Of a DNA stretch of 64,000 nucleotides, positions 44,306 through 52,652 are shown piece by piece. Made by a program: the position numbers and the translations under genes. The stretch comes from Myxococcota bacterium. GTDB taxonomy: Bacteria > Myxococcota_A > UBA9160 > UBA4427. The notes under the pieces are model-generated. The model saw only the letters and a program-made list of their open reading frames with translations, was not told the origin of the DNA and did no database searches. The DNA is taken from positions 1,116,001 through 1,180,000 of the forward strand of contig JAWKRT010000001.1 in assembly GCA_041389495.1 (NCBI GenBank). Reading direction: 5' to 3'. Position 1 is the stretch's first letter, and each line of letters opens with the position of its first letter.

Positions 44306-45292
44306 TCAGCCCGCGTCCGAGAGCGCCTCGCTCTCGACGAGCGGCCGCCCGACGTTGCGCGCGATGAAGCCGAGCACGCGGCGCGACCACTCCGCGGGGT
44401 CGCGGTCGACGAGCGCGGAGTGCGTCGCGCCGTCGAGGATCCAGAGCTCGGCGCCGGGGGCGGCGGCGGCGAGCGCGCGCGTGTGCGCGACGTCGATCAG
44501 CGCGTCGTCGGTGCCGTGCGCGAGCAGCAGCGGGCGCGGCGCGATCCGCTGCACCGCCTCGAGCGGTGTCGGCAGCGCGCTCGCGCCGAGCCGCCAGACG
44601 ACGGCGTGCCCGACGGCGCGCAGGAACGCGCGGCCGAGCGGCCCCGTCATGCCGTAGGTGCGACCGCCCGACTCGACCATCGCCGGGATGTCGGTGAACG
44701 CGTTGATCGCGACGACGCCGTCGATCGCCGGGTCGCTCGCCGCCGCGAGCAGCGCGCTCGCCGCGCCCTGCGACGTCCCGATCACGACCACGCGCTCGAG
44801 GCCGCGCACCTCCTTCGCGTGGCGAACGGCGGCCGACACGTCCTCGTGCTCGCGCACGCCGAACGACACGCCGCGCGCGGCGCCGTCGCTCGTGCCGTGC
44901 TCGCGGCAGTCGAACATCAGGACCGGATAGCCGGCGCCGCGCAGGAGGGGAAGGTGGCGGAGGAAGTCGCGGCGGTCGCCGCCCGCGCCGTGGACGGTGA
45001 CGACGCCGATGCGCGCGAGCGGCCTCCCCGGCACCCACCACCCGCGCAGCGTCGAGCCGCCCGGCCCGGCGAACTCGACGTCCTCGAACGGGATGCCGTA
45101 GTCGATGCGCGGGTCGTGCAGGCCCGTGCCCCACCACTCCGCGCGGTCGCTCGCGTCGACGAGGCCCTCCTCGGGCGTGCTGTGCACGTACCACTCGGGG
45201 TAGAGCGCGTGCTCGGCGGCCCAGAGGACGGCGACGACGCCGGCGGCCGCGAGCACGGCGAGCACGGCGAGCGCGACGGAGATGCGGCGCAT
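44306..45292 (-). CDS. Membrane-anchored alpha/beta hydrolase
   Basis: A 328-residue hydrolase with an N-terminal hydrophobic segment (ISVALAVLAVLAAAGVVAVLWAA, residues 4-26) that serves as anchor or signal. VVTVHGAGGDRRDF is the oxyanion loop, MFDCREHGTSDG strand 4, VVVIGTSQGAASAL the nucleophile elbow (Gly-Thr-Ser-Gln-Gly), LLAHGTDDALIDV the acid and DGATHSALVDRD the histidine. It belongs to the YqkD/FrsA-like group of extracytoplasmic esterases. A CATGAT hexamer is six bases before the ATG. Divergent from the AttH-like gene. Confidence 0.88.
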   Translation of the reverse strand: MRRISVALAVLAVLAAAGVVAVLWAAEHALYPEWYVHSTPEEGLVDASDRAEWWGTGLHDPRIDYGIPFEDVEFAGPGGSTLRGWWVPGRPLARIGVVTVHGAGGDRRDFLRHLPLLRGAGYPVLMFDCREHGTSDGAARGVSFGVREHEDVSAAVRHAKEVRGLERVVVIGTSQGAASALLAAASDPAIDGVVAINAFTDIPAMVESGGRTYGMTGPLGRAFLRAVGHAVVWRLGASALPTPLEAVQRIAPRPLLLAHGTDDALIDVAHTRALAAAAPGAELWILDGATHSALVDRDPAEWSRRVLGFIARNVGRPLVESEALSDAG

Positions 45293-45298
45293 CGCGCG

Positions 45299-45304
45299 AT
45301 CATG
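45299..45304 (-). promoter_or_regulatory. -10-like CATGAT before hydrolase start
   Basis: CATGAT on the minus strand is followed by CGCGCG and ATG at 45292, the leaderless spacing. It is a weaker match, as the first T is C. Confidence 0.35.
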
Positions 45305-45353
45305 CCCGCGGCGCGCAGGCGGGTAAAGGCTCCCGTCGCCGCGCCCGCGCGCG

Positions 45354-45359
45354 TAGGAT
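45354..45359 (+). promoter_or_regulatory. Possible -10 TAGGAT for AttH-like gene
   Basis: TAGGAT is 46 bases before the ATG at 45406, giving a leader of about 40 nt that carries AGGAGG. No -35 is recognisable. Confidence 0.4.
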
Positions 45360-45405
45360 CGCCCGCTGCACGCGGCCGCGCCGCCGCGCGAGCCCAGGAG
45401 GAACG

Positions 45406-46515
45406 ATGCCGCTCGGACCGCTCGACGACTACCTCGTGCACCAGACCACCGACCCCGTCGATCACGTCTTCACGAGCGATCGCAACTTCTACGACCGCTA
45501 CTACTTCAACCTCCACGCGTCGAGCGACGAGCTGTTCCTCGTGACCGGGCTCGGGCAGTACCCGAACCTCGGGGTCACCGACGCCTTCGTGTGCGTCTCG
45601 CACGGCGACCGGCAGTACACGGTGCGCGCGTCGCGCGAGCTCGGCAGCGATCGCATGGACACCTCGGTCGGGCCGTTCCGGTTCGAGGTGCTCGAGGGGC
45701 TGCGCCGGCTGCGGCTCGTCTGCGAGGAGAACGAGTGGGGCGTCGCGTTCGACGTCGTCTTCGACGGCGTGCACGAAGCGCTGCTCGAGCCGAAGACCGT
45801 GAAGAAGTCGTTCGTGCGCACGACGTACGAGACGACGCGCTTCGCACAGGTGGGCGGCTACGGCGGGACGCTCACGGTGGCGGGCCGCACCTACGACGTG
45901 CAGCCCGACCGCTGGAAGGGCGCGCGCGATCGCTCGTGGGGCGTGCGTCCGGTCGGCGAGCCCGAGGCGCCCGGCATCCGCGCGAACGAGCCCCGCGCGG
46001 CGGGCTTCTTCCACAACTGGCTGCCCATGCAGTTCGACGACTACCTGCTCAAGGTCTACATCGAGGAGGGACCGGACGGAGAGCGCACGCTCGAGGAGGC
46101 CGTGAAGGTCCCGAACTTCGGCATCGACGCGCCGCACGAGCTGCTCGGCTCGCCGACGCACCGCATGACCTATCACCCAGGCACGCGCGAGGTCGCCGGC
46201 GCGACCATCGGCTTCGCGCACTCGCCGCTCACCGTGAAGACGACGCCGCTGCGCACCGTGAACCTCGGCATGGGAAGCGGCTACATGCCGCAGCCCGACT
46301 GGGCGCACGGGATGTACCAGGGCCCGCTCGTCGTCCAGGGCTTCGAGTACGACGCGTCGACGCCGCAGGCGCGCGCCCGGACGTTCGGCCTGAACGAGAC
46401 GCTCTCGCGCTTCGACGCGAGCGACGGCGACGTCGGCTACGGCATGCACGAGAACCTGATCGCGGGAATCTACCGCCCGTACGGCTTCGACCGCCCCGAC
46501 AGCGTCGCGAAGTGA
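45406..46515 (+). CDS. AttH/CrtC-like lipocalin-fold protein
   Basis: A 369-residue protein without signal peptide. FYDRYYFNLHASSDELFLVTGLGQYPN and, later, DRSWGVRPVG with FFHNWLPMQFDDYLLKVYIEEG are typical of the AttH/hydroxyneurosporene-synthase-like double-lipocalin family, whose members bind or modify large hydrophobic substrates (isoprenoids, steroids). The conserved W-K-G-x-R-D-R-S-W-G block is present. Such genes are common beside lipid and steroid catabolism genes in actinobacteria and deltaproteobacteria. AGGAGG precedes the ATG. Biochemical role unproven. Confidence 0.72.
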   Translation: MPLGPLDDYLVHQTTDPVDHVFTSDRNFYDRYYFNLHASSDELFLVTGLGQYPNLGVTDAFVCVSHGDRQYTVRASRELGSDRMDTSVGPFRFEVLEGLRRLRLVCEENEWGVAFDVVFDGVHEALLEPKTVKKSFVRTTYETTRFAQVGGYGGTLTVAGRTYDVQPDRWKGARDRSWGVRPVGEPEAPGIRANEPRAAGFFHNWLPMQFDDYLLKVYIEEGPDGERTLEEAVKVPNFGIDAPHELLGSPTHRMTYHPGTREVAGATIGFAHSPLTVKTTPLRTVNLGMGSGYMPQPDWAHGMYQGPLVVQGFEYDASTPQARARTFGLNETLSRFDASDGDVGYGMHENLIAGIYRPYGFDRPDSVAK

Positions 46516-46549
46516 GGGCGTCGGCGCCGCGCGCCGCGCGCGGGCTCGC

Positions 46550-47329
46550 CTAGCGTCGCCGCGCGCGGCGGCGCGCGACGAACAGCCAGTCCCAGGGGAG
46601 GGGGTCGCGCAGCAGGCGCGGCGCCCGCCCGCCCGGCAGCTCGAAGTACGCGCTCCACGGATACTCGACGCGCGCCTCCTCGACGACGTCGAAGCCCGCG
46701 TCGTCGAGCGCGCCGAGCGCCTCGCCGCGCAGGAAGTGCTTCGTGCGGGAGCCGTCGAGGTCGATCACGCCGTGCAGCAGGTCGCGCGCGGCGGCGGCCG
46801 TCGGCGCGATGCCCTCCCGCAGCAGGGCGGCGCCGCGCAGCCCGGAGCGGCGGTTCCAGGCGACGAGCCGCTCGTTCACCCACAGCGCCGCTTCGAGCGA
46901 CGGGACGACGAGCAGGAGCGGCGCGCGCGGCGCGAGCGTCGCGCGCACGTGGCGGAGCATGCGCGCGCGATCCTCGTGCGAGGGCATGATCCACGCGTTC
47001 ACGCAGATGCCGAGCTCGACGCCGCGCAGCCCGGCGACGGGCCGCCGCAGGTCGGCGCGCCGCAGCTCGACGTTCGGCAGGCGCTTCGCGCGCTCGCGCG
47101 CGACGGCGAGCAGCTTCGGCGCGAAGTCGAGCCCGACGACGCGCTCGAAGCGCCGCGCGAGCCGCGGCAGCTGGCGCCCCGTGCCGCAGCCGTAGTCGCA
47201 CGCGAGGCGCGCGCGTCCCGCATGGGCGCGGAGCGCGCGCCGGAATGCGCCGCGCACGTCGCTGCCGACCGGGTCGAAGACCTCGTCCTCGAAGTCCTCG
47301 TGCATGGCGTCCCAGAAGCTCGAGCGCAT
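46550..47329 (-). CDS. Class I SAM-dependent methyltransferase
   Basis: A 259-residue Rossmann-fold methyltransferase. CDYGCGTGRQLPRLARRFERVVGLDFAPKLL contains motif I (D-Y-G-C-G-T-G) and the acidic residue ending strand 2 that binds SAM; ICVNAWIMPSHEDRARMLRHV is the motif IV/V region. No target-specific domain is seen. GGGAGGC precedes the ATG. It is 21 bases downstream of the SDR gene and probably shares its transcript. Substrate unknown. Confidence 0.86.
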   Translation of the reverse strand: MRSSFWDAMHEDFEDEVFDPVGSDVRGAFRRALRAHAGRARLACDYGCGTGRQLPRLARRFERVVGLDFAPKLLAVARERAKRLPNVELRRADLRRPVAGLRGVELGICVNAWIMPSHEDRARMLRHVRATLAPRAPLLLVVPSLEAALWVNERLVAWNRRSGLRGAALLREGIAPTAAAARDLLHGVIDLDGSRTKHFLRGEALGALDDAGFDVVEEARVEYPWSAYFELPGGRAPRLLRDPLPWDWLFVARRRARRR

Positions 47330-47350
47330 GCCGCCTCCCGGACCGCCGAC

Positions 47351-48160
47351 CTAGACGCCGAACGTGCGCCGGATGAGCTCGACGCTGATGCCGTCGGGGA
47401 GCAGCCGTCGTCCGATCGGCACGAGCCACGACGCGTCGCCGACCGCGTGGCGGACGCGCGGGCGCCGCGCGACGAGCGCGCGGTGGATCGCGCGCGCGAC
47501 GACGATCGGCGGCGGCGCCTTCGGCAGGCTCGTGCGGATGTGCTCCTCGCAGGCGCGGATGCGCGCGCCGTACACGGAGGAGGATGGGTCGCCCCAGTCC
47601 ATCGCGTCGTTGAAGGGCGTCGCGATGTCGCCCGGCTCGACGAGCGTGACGCCGATGCCGAGCGGCCCGACCTCGTTGCGCAGCGCGAGCGCGAGCGCGT
47701 CGATCGCGGCCTTGCTCGACGAGTAGTGCGACTGGAACGGGATCGGCGCGCGCCCGGCGAGCGAGCCGACGAGCACGACGCGCCCGCGGCCGCGCTCGCG
47801 CATCGCGGGCAGGACGGCGCGCAGGACGCGCAGCACGCCGAAGTAGTTCGTGTCGAGCTGGCGGCGCGCGGCGTCGACGTCGGTCTCCTCGACGCTCCCG
47901 AAGATGCTCATGCCGGCGTTGCAGACGACCGCGTCGATCGCGCCCGTCGCGGCGCGCATCGCGGCGACGGCGCGGGAAACCGACGCGTCGTCCGTCACGT
48001 CGAGCGCGAGCCACTCGACGCCGTCGGCGTCGGGCGACGGCGCGCGCTCGCGGCGGCTCGTGCCGAAGACGCGGAGGCCGCGCCGCGCGAGGAAGCGCGC
48101 CGTCTCCGCGCCGATGCCCGACGAGGCCCCCGTGACGAGGACGTTCTCCGCTGCCTGCAT
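47351..48160 (-). CDS. Short-chain dehydrogenase/reductase
   Basis: A 269-residue classical SDR. VLVTGASSGIGAETARFLA (residues 7-25) is the cofactor motif TGxxxGIG, VVCNAGMSIFG the NAG motif, VVLVGSLAGRAPIPFQSHYSSSK gives the catalytic Ser and YxxxK, and VTLVEPGDIATPF the PG motif. It oxidises or reduces an alcohol/ketone with NAD(P). GGAGGGG stands before the ATG. It is first of a two-gene minus-strand unit with the methyltransferase and divergent from the DUF2332 gene. Substrate open. Confidence 0.92.
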   Translation of the reverse strand: MQAAENVLVTGASSGIGAETARFLARRGLRVFGTSRRERAPSPDADGVEWLALDVTDDASVSRAVAAMRAATGAIDAVVCNAGMSIFGSVEETDVDAARRQLDTNYFGVLRVLRAVLPAMRERGRGRVVLVGSLAGRAPIPFQSHYSSSKAAIDALALALRNEVGPLGIGVTLVEPGDIATPFNDAMDWGDPSSSVYGARIRACEEHIRTSLPKAPPPIVVARAIHRALVARRPRVRHAVGDASWLVPIGRRLLPDGISVELIRRTFGV

Positions 48161-48207
48161 GTCCCCTCCGCGCGCGGCTCGCGCGCGACGCTACCACGCG
48201 CGCGCGC

Positions 48208-48213
48208 TACACC
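48208..48213 (+). promoter_or_regulatory. -10-like TACACC of DUF2332 gene
   Basis: TACACC, then six bases, then GTG at 48220. No ribosome site is present, so the transcript would be leaderless. Confidence 0.4.
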
Positions 48214-48219
48214 GACGCC

Positions 48220-49341
48220 GTGGCCGCGGCACGCACCGGAGCCCTCCTCGAAGCCTTCCACTTCCAGGCGCAGGCGTGCCGCGGCCTCGGCGCGCCGCTC
48301 GCCGCCGCGCTGCTCGATCGCGCGCGCGAGGACATCCGCGACGGCGGCCCGGTCGCCGCGCTCCTGGGCGACGTCGTCGACGATCCGCTGCGCGCCGCAC
48401 TGCCGCTGCGGCTGCTCGCGGGGCTGCACCGGCTCGTCCTGACCGACGAGGCGCACGACCTCGCGGCCTACTGTGCGAGCGTCGGGGGCCGCTTCGACGC
48501 CGCACCCGGCTCGCGCGATGCGGACGCCGCGGGCGACTGCATGCTCGCGCTCGTCGCGGAGAAGTCGGCGCGGCTTCGCCCCCAGCTCGCGGTCGATCCG
48601 CAGACCAACGAGGTGGCGCGGTCGGGCGCGCTGTTCGGCGGCTTCCTGACGGTCTGGAAGCGCGCGAACCTCCCGCTGCAGCTGCTCGAGCTCGGGGCGA
48701 GCGCCGGCCTCAACCTGCGCTTCGACCGCTATCGCTACCGGCTCGGGATCTTCGAGTGGGGCGACGCGCGCTCGCCCGTCTTCGTGCACCCGCGCTGGGT
48801 GGGCGACTTCCTGACACCCGCCGCGCGGGACTTCGAGATCGCCGAGCGCGCGGGTTGCGACCTCGCGCCCATCGACGTCGCAGACCCGGAGCAGGCCGTG
48901 CGCCTGTGCTCGTACGTGTGGCCGGACGATCGCGATCGCTTCGATCGTCTGCGCGCGGCCATCGACGTTGCGCGCGCACACCCGGTCGCGATCGACCGCG
49001 ACGATGCGCTCGACTGGCTCGCCGACCGGCTCGCGGACCGGCGGCCCGGCCGCGCGACCGTCGTGTTCCACTCCGTGTTCCAGCAGTACCTGTCCGCCGC
49101 GGATCGCGCCGAGCTCGAGGCGATGCTCGACGCCGCGGGACGCGAGGCGCGCATGGCCATGCCGCTCGCGTGGCTGCGGCTCGAGCAGGAGGAGCTCGTG
49201 TTCCGCCTGCGGCTGCGCAGCTGGGATGCCGCCGGGCGGCGCGACGAGCTGCTCGCCGAGGCCCACCCGCACGGGCGCTGGGTCGACTGGAAGGCGCGCG
49301 GGCTGCGGCCGATGATCGGCGAGGTCGAGGACGAGGGCTGA
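48220..49341 (+). CDS. DUF2332 family protein
   Basis: A 373-residue protein of the DUF2332 family. Diagnostic stretches are QTNEVARSGALFGGFLTVW, LQLLELGASAGLNLRFDRYRY (a SAM-methyltransferase-like glycine-rich turn), CSYVWPDDRDRFDRLRAAI and VVFHSVFQQYLSAADRAELEAML. The central LELGASAGLN and the family's predicted fold suggest a methyltransferase-like domain, but no activity is known to me. The GTG at 48220 begins AAARTGALLEAFHFQA, the usual family N-terminus. Divergent from the SDR gene. Confidence 0.85.
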   Translation: MAAARTGALLEAFHFQAQACRGLGAPLAAALLDRAREDIRDGGPVAALLGDVVDDPLRAALPLRLLAGLHRLVLTDEAHDLAAYCASVGGRFDAAPGSRDADAAGDCMLALVAEKSARLRPQLAVDPQTNEVARSGALFGGFLTVWKRANLPLQLLELGASAGLNLRFDRYRYRLGIFEWGDARSPVFVHPRWVGDFLTPAARDFEIAERAGCDLAPIDVADPEQAVRLCSYVWPDDRDRFDRLRAAIDVARAHPVAIDRDDALDWLADRLADRRPGRATVVFHSVFQQYLSAADRAELEAMLDAAGREARMAMPLAWLRLEQEELVFRLRLRSWDAAGRRDELLAEAHPHGRWVDWKARGLRPMIGEVEDEG

Positions 49342-49389
49342 GGCGCGCGCCCGCCGGGATGCAGCAATCCGGAGCGTAGGCGATCGCCC

Positions 49390-49438
49390 CCAAAAGGTTT
49401 TTCCGCCAGTAGTCGATGGTGCGGCCGTCCGTTATGGT
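49390..49438 (+). promoter_or_regulatory. Desaturase upstream region with A/T block and TATGGT
   Basis: The 180-base gap before the desaturase holds an unusual CAAAAGGTTTTT block (near 49391-49403) and TATGGT at 49433-49438, a possible -10. The block could be a regulator or UP-type site. The remaining leader contains GAGAGGGC before the ATG at 49522. Confidence 0.35.
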
Positions 49439-49521
49439 TCGCGGCCGCCGGAGCGGATGATGGTGGAGCCCGGCGGCCAATCCGACAGCGACGGTCTCGT
49501 GAAGAGAGGGCTTGGAACCTG

Positions 49522-50571
49522 ATGCAGGGCGTCGTCGAGACGTCGGCGCATTCGTCGACGCAGGGTTTCGATGCGGCCGACATCCGTCGGCGCTACGGGA
49601 ACGCGTTCCGTCCCCGACCCTGGATCTACTGGACCGACATGCTCGCCTCGGCGGCGGTCGGGTGGGCGGCCTTCGCGGAGGCGCTCGCCCAGCCGCTCGG
49701 CTCGGCGGCCTGGGGCCTCTGCCTCGGCATCGCGATCTTCGCGCATCTGCGCTCCGTCCTGTTCATCCACGAGCTCACACACCTCGCTCCCGATGCGCTC
49801 CCGGGCTTCGAGGTCGCGTGGCACGCGCTCGTCGGTGCGCCGCTCCAGGTGCCGAGCCTGATGTACGTGGGCTCGCACAACGACCACCACAAGCGAACGG
49901 CGTTCGGAACCGTCGACGACCCCGAGTACGCGTTCATCGCGAGCTACAGCCGCTGGCGCATCGTGCGCTTCGTCGTGAGCGTCGCGTTCGTGCCGCTCGT
50001 CCTGCCGCTGCGCTGGGGCGTGCTCGCGCCGCTCTCCTACCTGTTCCCGCCGCTCCGCCGGCTCGTCGTCGAGCGGCTGTCGACGCTCGGCATCAACCCG
50101 CAGTACCGCCGCCCGATGCCGAAGGGCTCGGCCGCGCGGCGCTGGGTGCGCCAGGAGACGGCGCTCGGCGTCGTGTTCTGGCTCGCCGTCGGCGCGTGGG
50201 CGATGGGCTGGATCGGTCTTCCGTTCTGGGCGACGTGGGTGTGCATGACGGGCGGCATCCTGCTCATCAACCAGGTCCGCACGCTCGCCGCGCATCGCTA
50301 CGAGCGCGACGGCAGCCAGTGCGGGACGGTCGATCAGGTGCTCGACTCGATCAATCTGCGCGGGCTCCCGATCCTGACGGCGCTCGTCGCGCCCGTCGGG
50401 CTCCGCTACCACGCGCTGCACCACTTCCTGCCCGCGGTTCCCTACCACGCGCTCGGCACGCTCCACCGAAAGCTCGTTCGCGAGCTGCCGCAGGAGGCGC
50501 CCTACCACCGGACCGAGGCCGAGGGCGTGCTCGCGGCCGTGAAGCACCTCTGGTCGAAGGCGCCGGCCTAG
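49522..50571 (+). CDS. Fatty acid desaturase (di-iron membrane type)
   Basis: A 349-residue integral membrane desaturase. The three histidine boxes are HELTH, HNDHH (in YVGSHNDHHKRTAFGT) and HALHHFLP near the C-terminus, which bind the di-iron centre; AAHRYE adds a further histidine. About four membrane segments lie between (for example AWGLCLGIAIFAHLRSVLF and VVSVAFVPLVLPLRWGVL). It introduces a double bond in a lipid acyl chain or hydroxylates a related lipid, using electrons from a ferredoxin or cytochrome. It starts the lipid-related region of the window. Its stop is 14 bases from that of the convergent nucleotidyltransferase-like gene. Confidence 0.93.
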   Translation: MQGVVETSAHSSTQGFDAADIRRRYGNAFRPRPWIYWTDMLASAAVGWAAFAEALAQPLGSAAWGLCLGIAIFAHLRSVLFIHELTHLAPDALPGFEVAWHALVGAPLQVPSLMYVGSHNDHHKRTAFGTVDDPEYAFIASYSRWRIVRFVVSVAFVPLVLPLRWGVLAPLSYLFPPLRRLVVERLSTLGINPQYRRPMPKGSAARRWVRQETALGVVFWLAVGAWAMGWIGLPFWATWVCMTGGILLINQVRTLAAHRYERDGSQCGTVDQVLDSINLRGLPILTALVAPVGLRYHALHHFLPAVPYHALGTLHRKLVRELPQEAPYHRTEAEGVLAAVKHLWSKAPA

Positions 50572-50585
50572 CGAGCGCCGCGCCC

Positions 50586-51584
50586 TCAGCGCAGCGCGCG
50601 GCGTCCGAGCAGCCGGAAGATCACGGGCCATCCGAACAGCAGCGGGTGGCGCCGCTGGCGCTCCGTGAGCTCGGTGCGCACGCCCGAGTGGCGCTCCACC
50701 TTCCAGAGCGCGTAGGGCAGCCAGTCCCCGAACGTCGTCGCCGTCTTCAGCAGTCGCAGCGCGGCGAGCGCTTTGCAGACGGGGCGCATCGCCTGCCAGC
50801 GGAGCCGCGCCGCGCGGCGCGCCGCGGGCCGGCTCTCCACCTCGACCGCCCCCGCGAACGCCGTGAAGCGCGCGATGCGCCCGTCCTCGGCGAGCGACGC
50901 GAGCGCGGCGTGCGCGGCGCGCTCGTAGCGCTCCGGCGCGGCCTCCCAGTGCGAGCGGATCGTCTCGGGCGACTCGCTGCGGAACTCGGTCGAGTACGTG
51001 CGCGCGAAGGCCTGCTGCCAGAACGCGGCGAGCGAGAAGCGCTGCAGGCGCGGGCTGCCCGCGGCCGCCGGCATGAGCGGCGCCATACGCAGCGCGAACG
51101 TCCGCACCGCTTCGGCGACGGCCGCCGTCGCGCGCTCGCGCGCGCGCGCGTCGCGCGCCCAGGCGATCAGCGCCGGCTGCGCGAAGCGCGCCCAGATGTA
51201 GGGATGGAGCGCTCGCTCGCCCGCGAGCCGCTCGAATGCCGCCGCCGAGAGGACCGCGTACTTGCAGCGCACGTCGACGGGCTCCTCGCCGGGCGCGAGG
51301 GCGGCGCGCGTCTCGAGGTAGAACACGTTCGGCGGCAGGCACGCGTTCGCGAACGCGAGCCAGCCCGCGCCGTAGGTCGAGCGGTAGTCGTCGACGACGA
51401 CGTAGAAGTCGAGGACGCCCTCGTGCGTCGCCTTGCGGAGGCACGAGCCGTAGAAGAGGACGGCGGCGACGCACGCGCCGTGACGCTCGACGATCGCGCG
51501 TGCGAGCGCCGCGGCCGCGGGAGGCGCGGGCCGCGCGAGCTCCGGGCGGACGAGCTCGACGAGCGCGTCGCGCGCGCCGGCCAC
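50586..51584 (-). CDS. Nucleotidyltransferase-fold protein, Tam41-like (possible CDP-diacylglycerol synthase)
   Basis: A 332-residue protein. AVLFYGSCLRKATHEGVLDFYVVVDDYRSTYGAGWLAFANACLPPNVFYLE has the nucleotidyltransferase core: the G-S turn and, ten or so residues later, D-F-Y-V-V-V-D-D acids. This order, followed by a W...N...Y segment, resembles mitochondrial Tam41, which makes CDP-diacylglycerol from phosphatidate and CTP. Later blocks are helical and basic (WQAMRPVCKALAALRLLKTATTFGDW). It directly follows a lipid kinase gene, which would supply phosphatidate. The GTG at 51584 has TAGGA (including the kinase stop) upstream. The Tam41 link is inference from motif order. Confidence 0.68.
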   Translation of the reverse strand: MAGARDALVELVRPELARPAPPAAAALARAIVERHGACVAAVLFYGSCLRKATHEGVLDFYVVVDDYRSTYGAGWLAFANACLPPNVFYLETRAALAPGEEPVDVRCKYAVLSAAAFERLAGERALHPYIWARFAQPALIAWARDARARERATAAVAEAVRTFALRMAPLMPAAAGSPRLQRFSLAAFWQQAFARTYSTEFRSESPETIRSHWEAAPERYERAAHAALASLAEDGRIARFTAFAGAVEVESRPAARRAARLRWQAMRPVCKALAALRLLKTATTFGDWLPYALWKVERHSGVRTELTERQRRHPLLFGWPVIFRLLGRRALR

Positions 51585-51597
51585 GGAGCGCGCGTTC

Positions 51598-52557
51598 CTA
51601 GGCCCGGACGAAGCGGACGTTGTTCTCGGCGGTGATCGAGAGCGTGCGGCCGACACGCGGAGCGCACTGCTCGCCGTCGATCGTGAAGCCGCAGTCGAAG
51701 CGCAGCTCGGCGCGCTTGCAGTTGCGGCTCAGATAGCCGTTGTCCTCGGTCGCGTGGACGTTCGGGTGCCCGAAGAGCAGTCCGGGCACCGTGCGCGCGC
51801 GGTGGCGGGCATCGCTCGCGAGGCCCGTGAAGCGCACGCCGCCCGGGCCCTCGCCCCAGAAGGGGCGCAGCCGCGCGAAGAGCTGCGGCAGCGTCGACGC
51901 CATGAAGAGCGTGAACTCGCCCGGGGCGATCAGCTCGCCGTCGAGGTGCACCTGCGCCTTGTCGGGCGCGACCATGCCGTCCGTGCCGCCGAGCAGGAGC
52001 TTGCCGACGAGCGCGCCGATCACCGTCGTCGAGCCGAAGACGCCGCGCGCCCGGCCCTGCGGGAACGACGAGTGCACGAGCTCGATCCCGCGGTAGATGA
52101 CGCCGCCGCCGAAGAACATTCCGCAGCGCACCTCGCCGTCGGACTCGACGCGCAGGACGTCGCGGCGCCGGATGCGCTCCTCGAGCCGACCCTGGCGGGC
52201 GGCCTGGATCACCGTCTCGAGGCTGCGGACCGGGTCGCGGTGGGCGCCGATGTCGAGCGCCGTGGTGTTGGTCCGGCCGCCGCGCAGCACGGCGATCATC
52301 GGGACGCGGCCGTCGAAGACGCCGTGCTCGAGGATCTCGGTCAGCGCGTGGGCGAGGGTGCCGTCGCCGCCGTTGACGACGAGCAGGTCGACTTCCTGGC
52401 GCGAGAGGTCGGAGAGGGCCTCGGGCACGGCGCTCGCGTGGTCGGTCTCGACGTGCACGACCTCCGGGTAGTTGCGGATCAGCTGGAGGAGGCGCCAGAC
52501 CTGCTTGTCGCTGCGACCCGCGCGGAGGTTGTTGAGCAAGCCGATACGCAAAGCCAA
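51598..52557 (-). CDS. Diacylglycerol/lipid kinase family protein (DagK/YegS-like)
   Basis: A 319-residue lipid kinase of the diacylglycerol-kinase catalytic family. LLVVNGGDGTLAHALTEIL carries the GGDGT nucleotide motif near residue 60; MIAVLRGGRTNTTALDIGAH replaces the usual P-x-G-T-x-N-D-F-A-R segment with a GGRTN form. CGMFFGGGVIYRGIELV and the C-terminal CGFTIDGEQCAPR complete the second domain. It would phosphorylate diacylglycerol, sphingoid base or similar lipid. The start reads TTG at 52557 (another TTG is two codons later); no strong ribosome site is seen, so the start is uncertain. The next gene is the Tam41-like protein, 13 bases on. Confidence 0.88.
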   Translation of the reverse strand: MALRIGLLNNLRAGRSDKQVWRLLQLIRNYPEVVHVETDHASAVPEALSDLSRQEVDLLVVNGGDGTLAHALTEILEHGVFDGRVPMIAVLRGGRTNTTALDIGAHRDPVRSLETVIQAARQGRLEERIRRRDVLRVESDGEVRCGMFFGGGVIYRGIELVHSSFPQGRARGVFGSTTVIGALVGKLLLGGTDGMVAPDKAQVHLDGELIAPGEFTLFMASTLPQLFARLRPFWGEGPGGVRFTGLASDARHRARTVPGLLFGHPNVHATEDNGYLSRNCKRAELRFDCGFTIDGEQCAPRVGRTLSITAENNVRFVRA

Positions 52558-52652
52558 AGCTCGACCCTGCTGTGACCAGCGGCGCGGACGGATGCGGAAA
52601 CGAGCGCGATGCGCGGACGCCGAAGGCGTGGTGCGCGGCGTTGGTTCCCGGG

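Noticed and set aside
50586..51656. A longer start (ATG at 51656) for the Tam41-like protein
   Set aside because: The extra residues overlap the end of the lipid kinase gene and are low-complexity; the GTG at 51584 has a ribosome site at the kinase stop.
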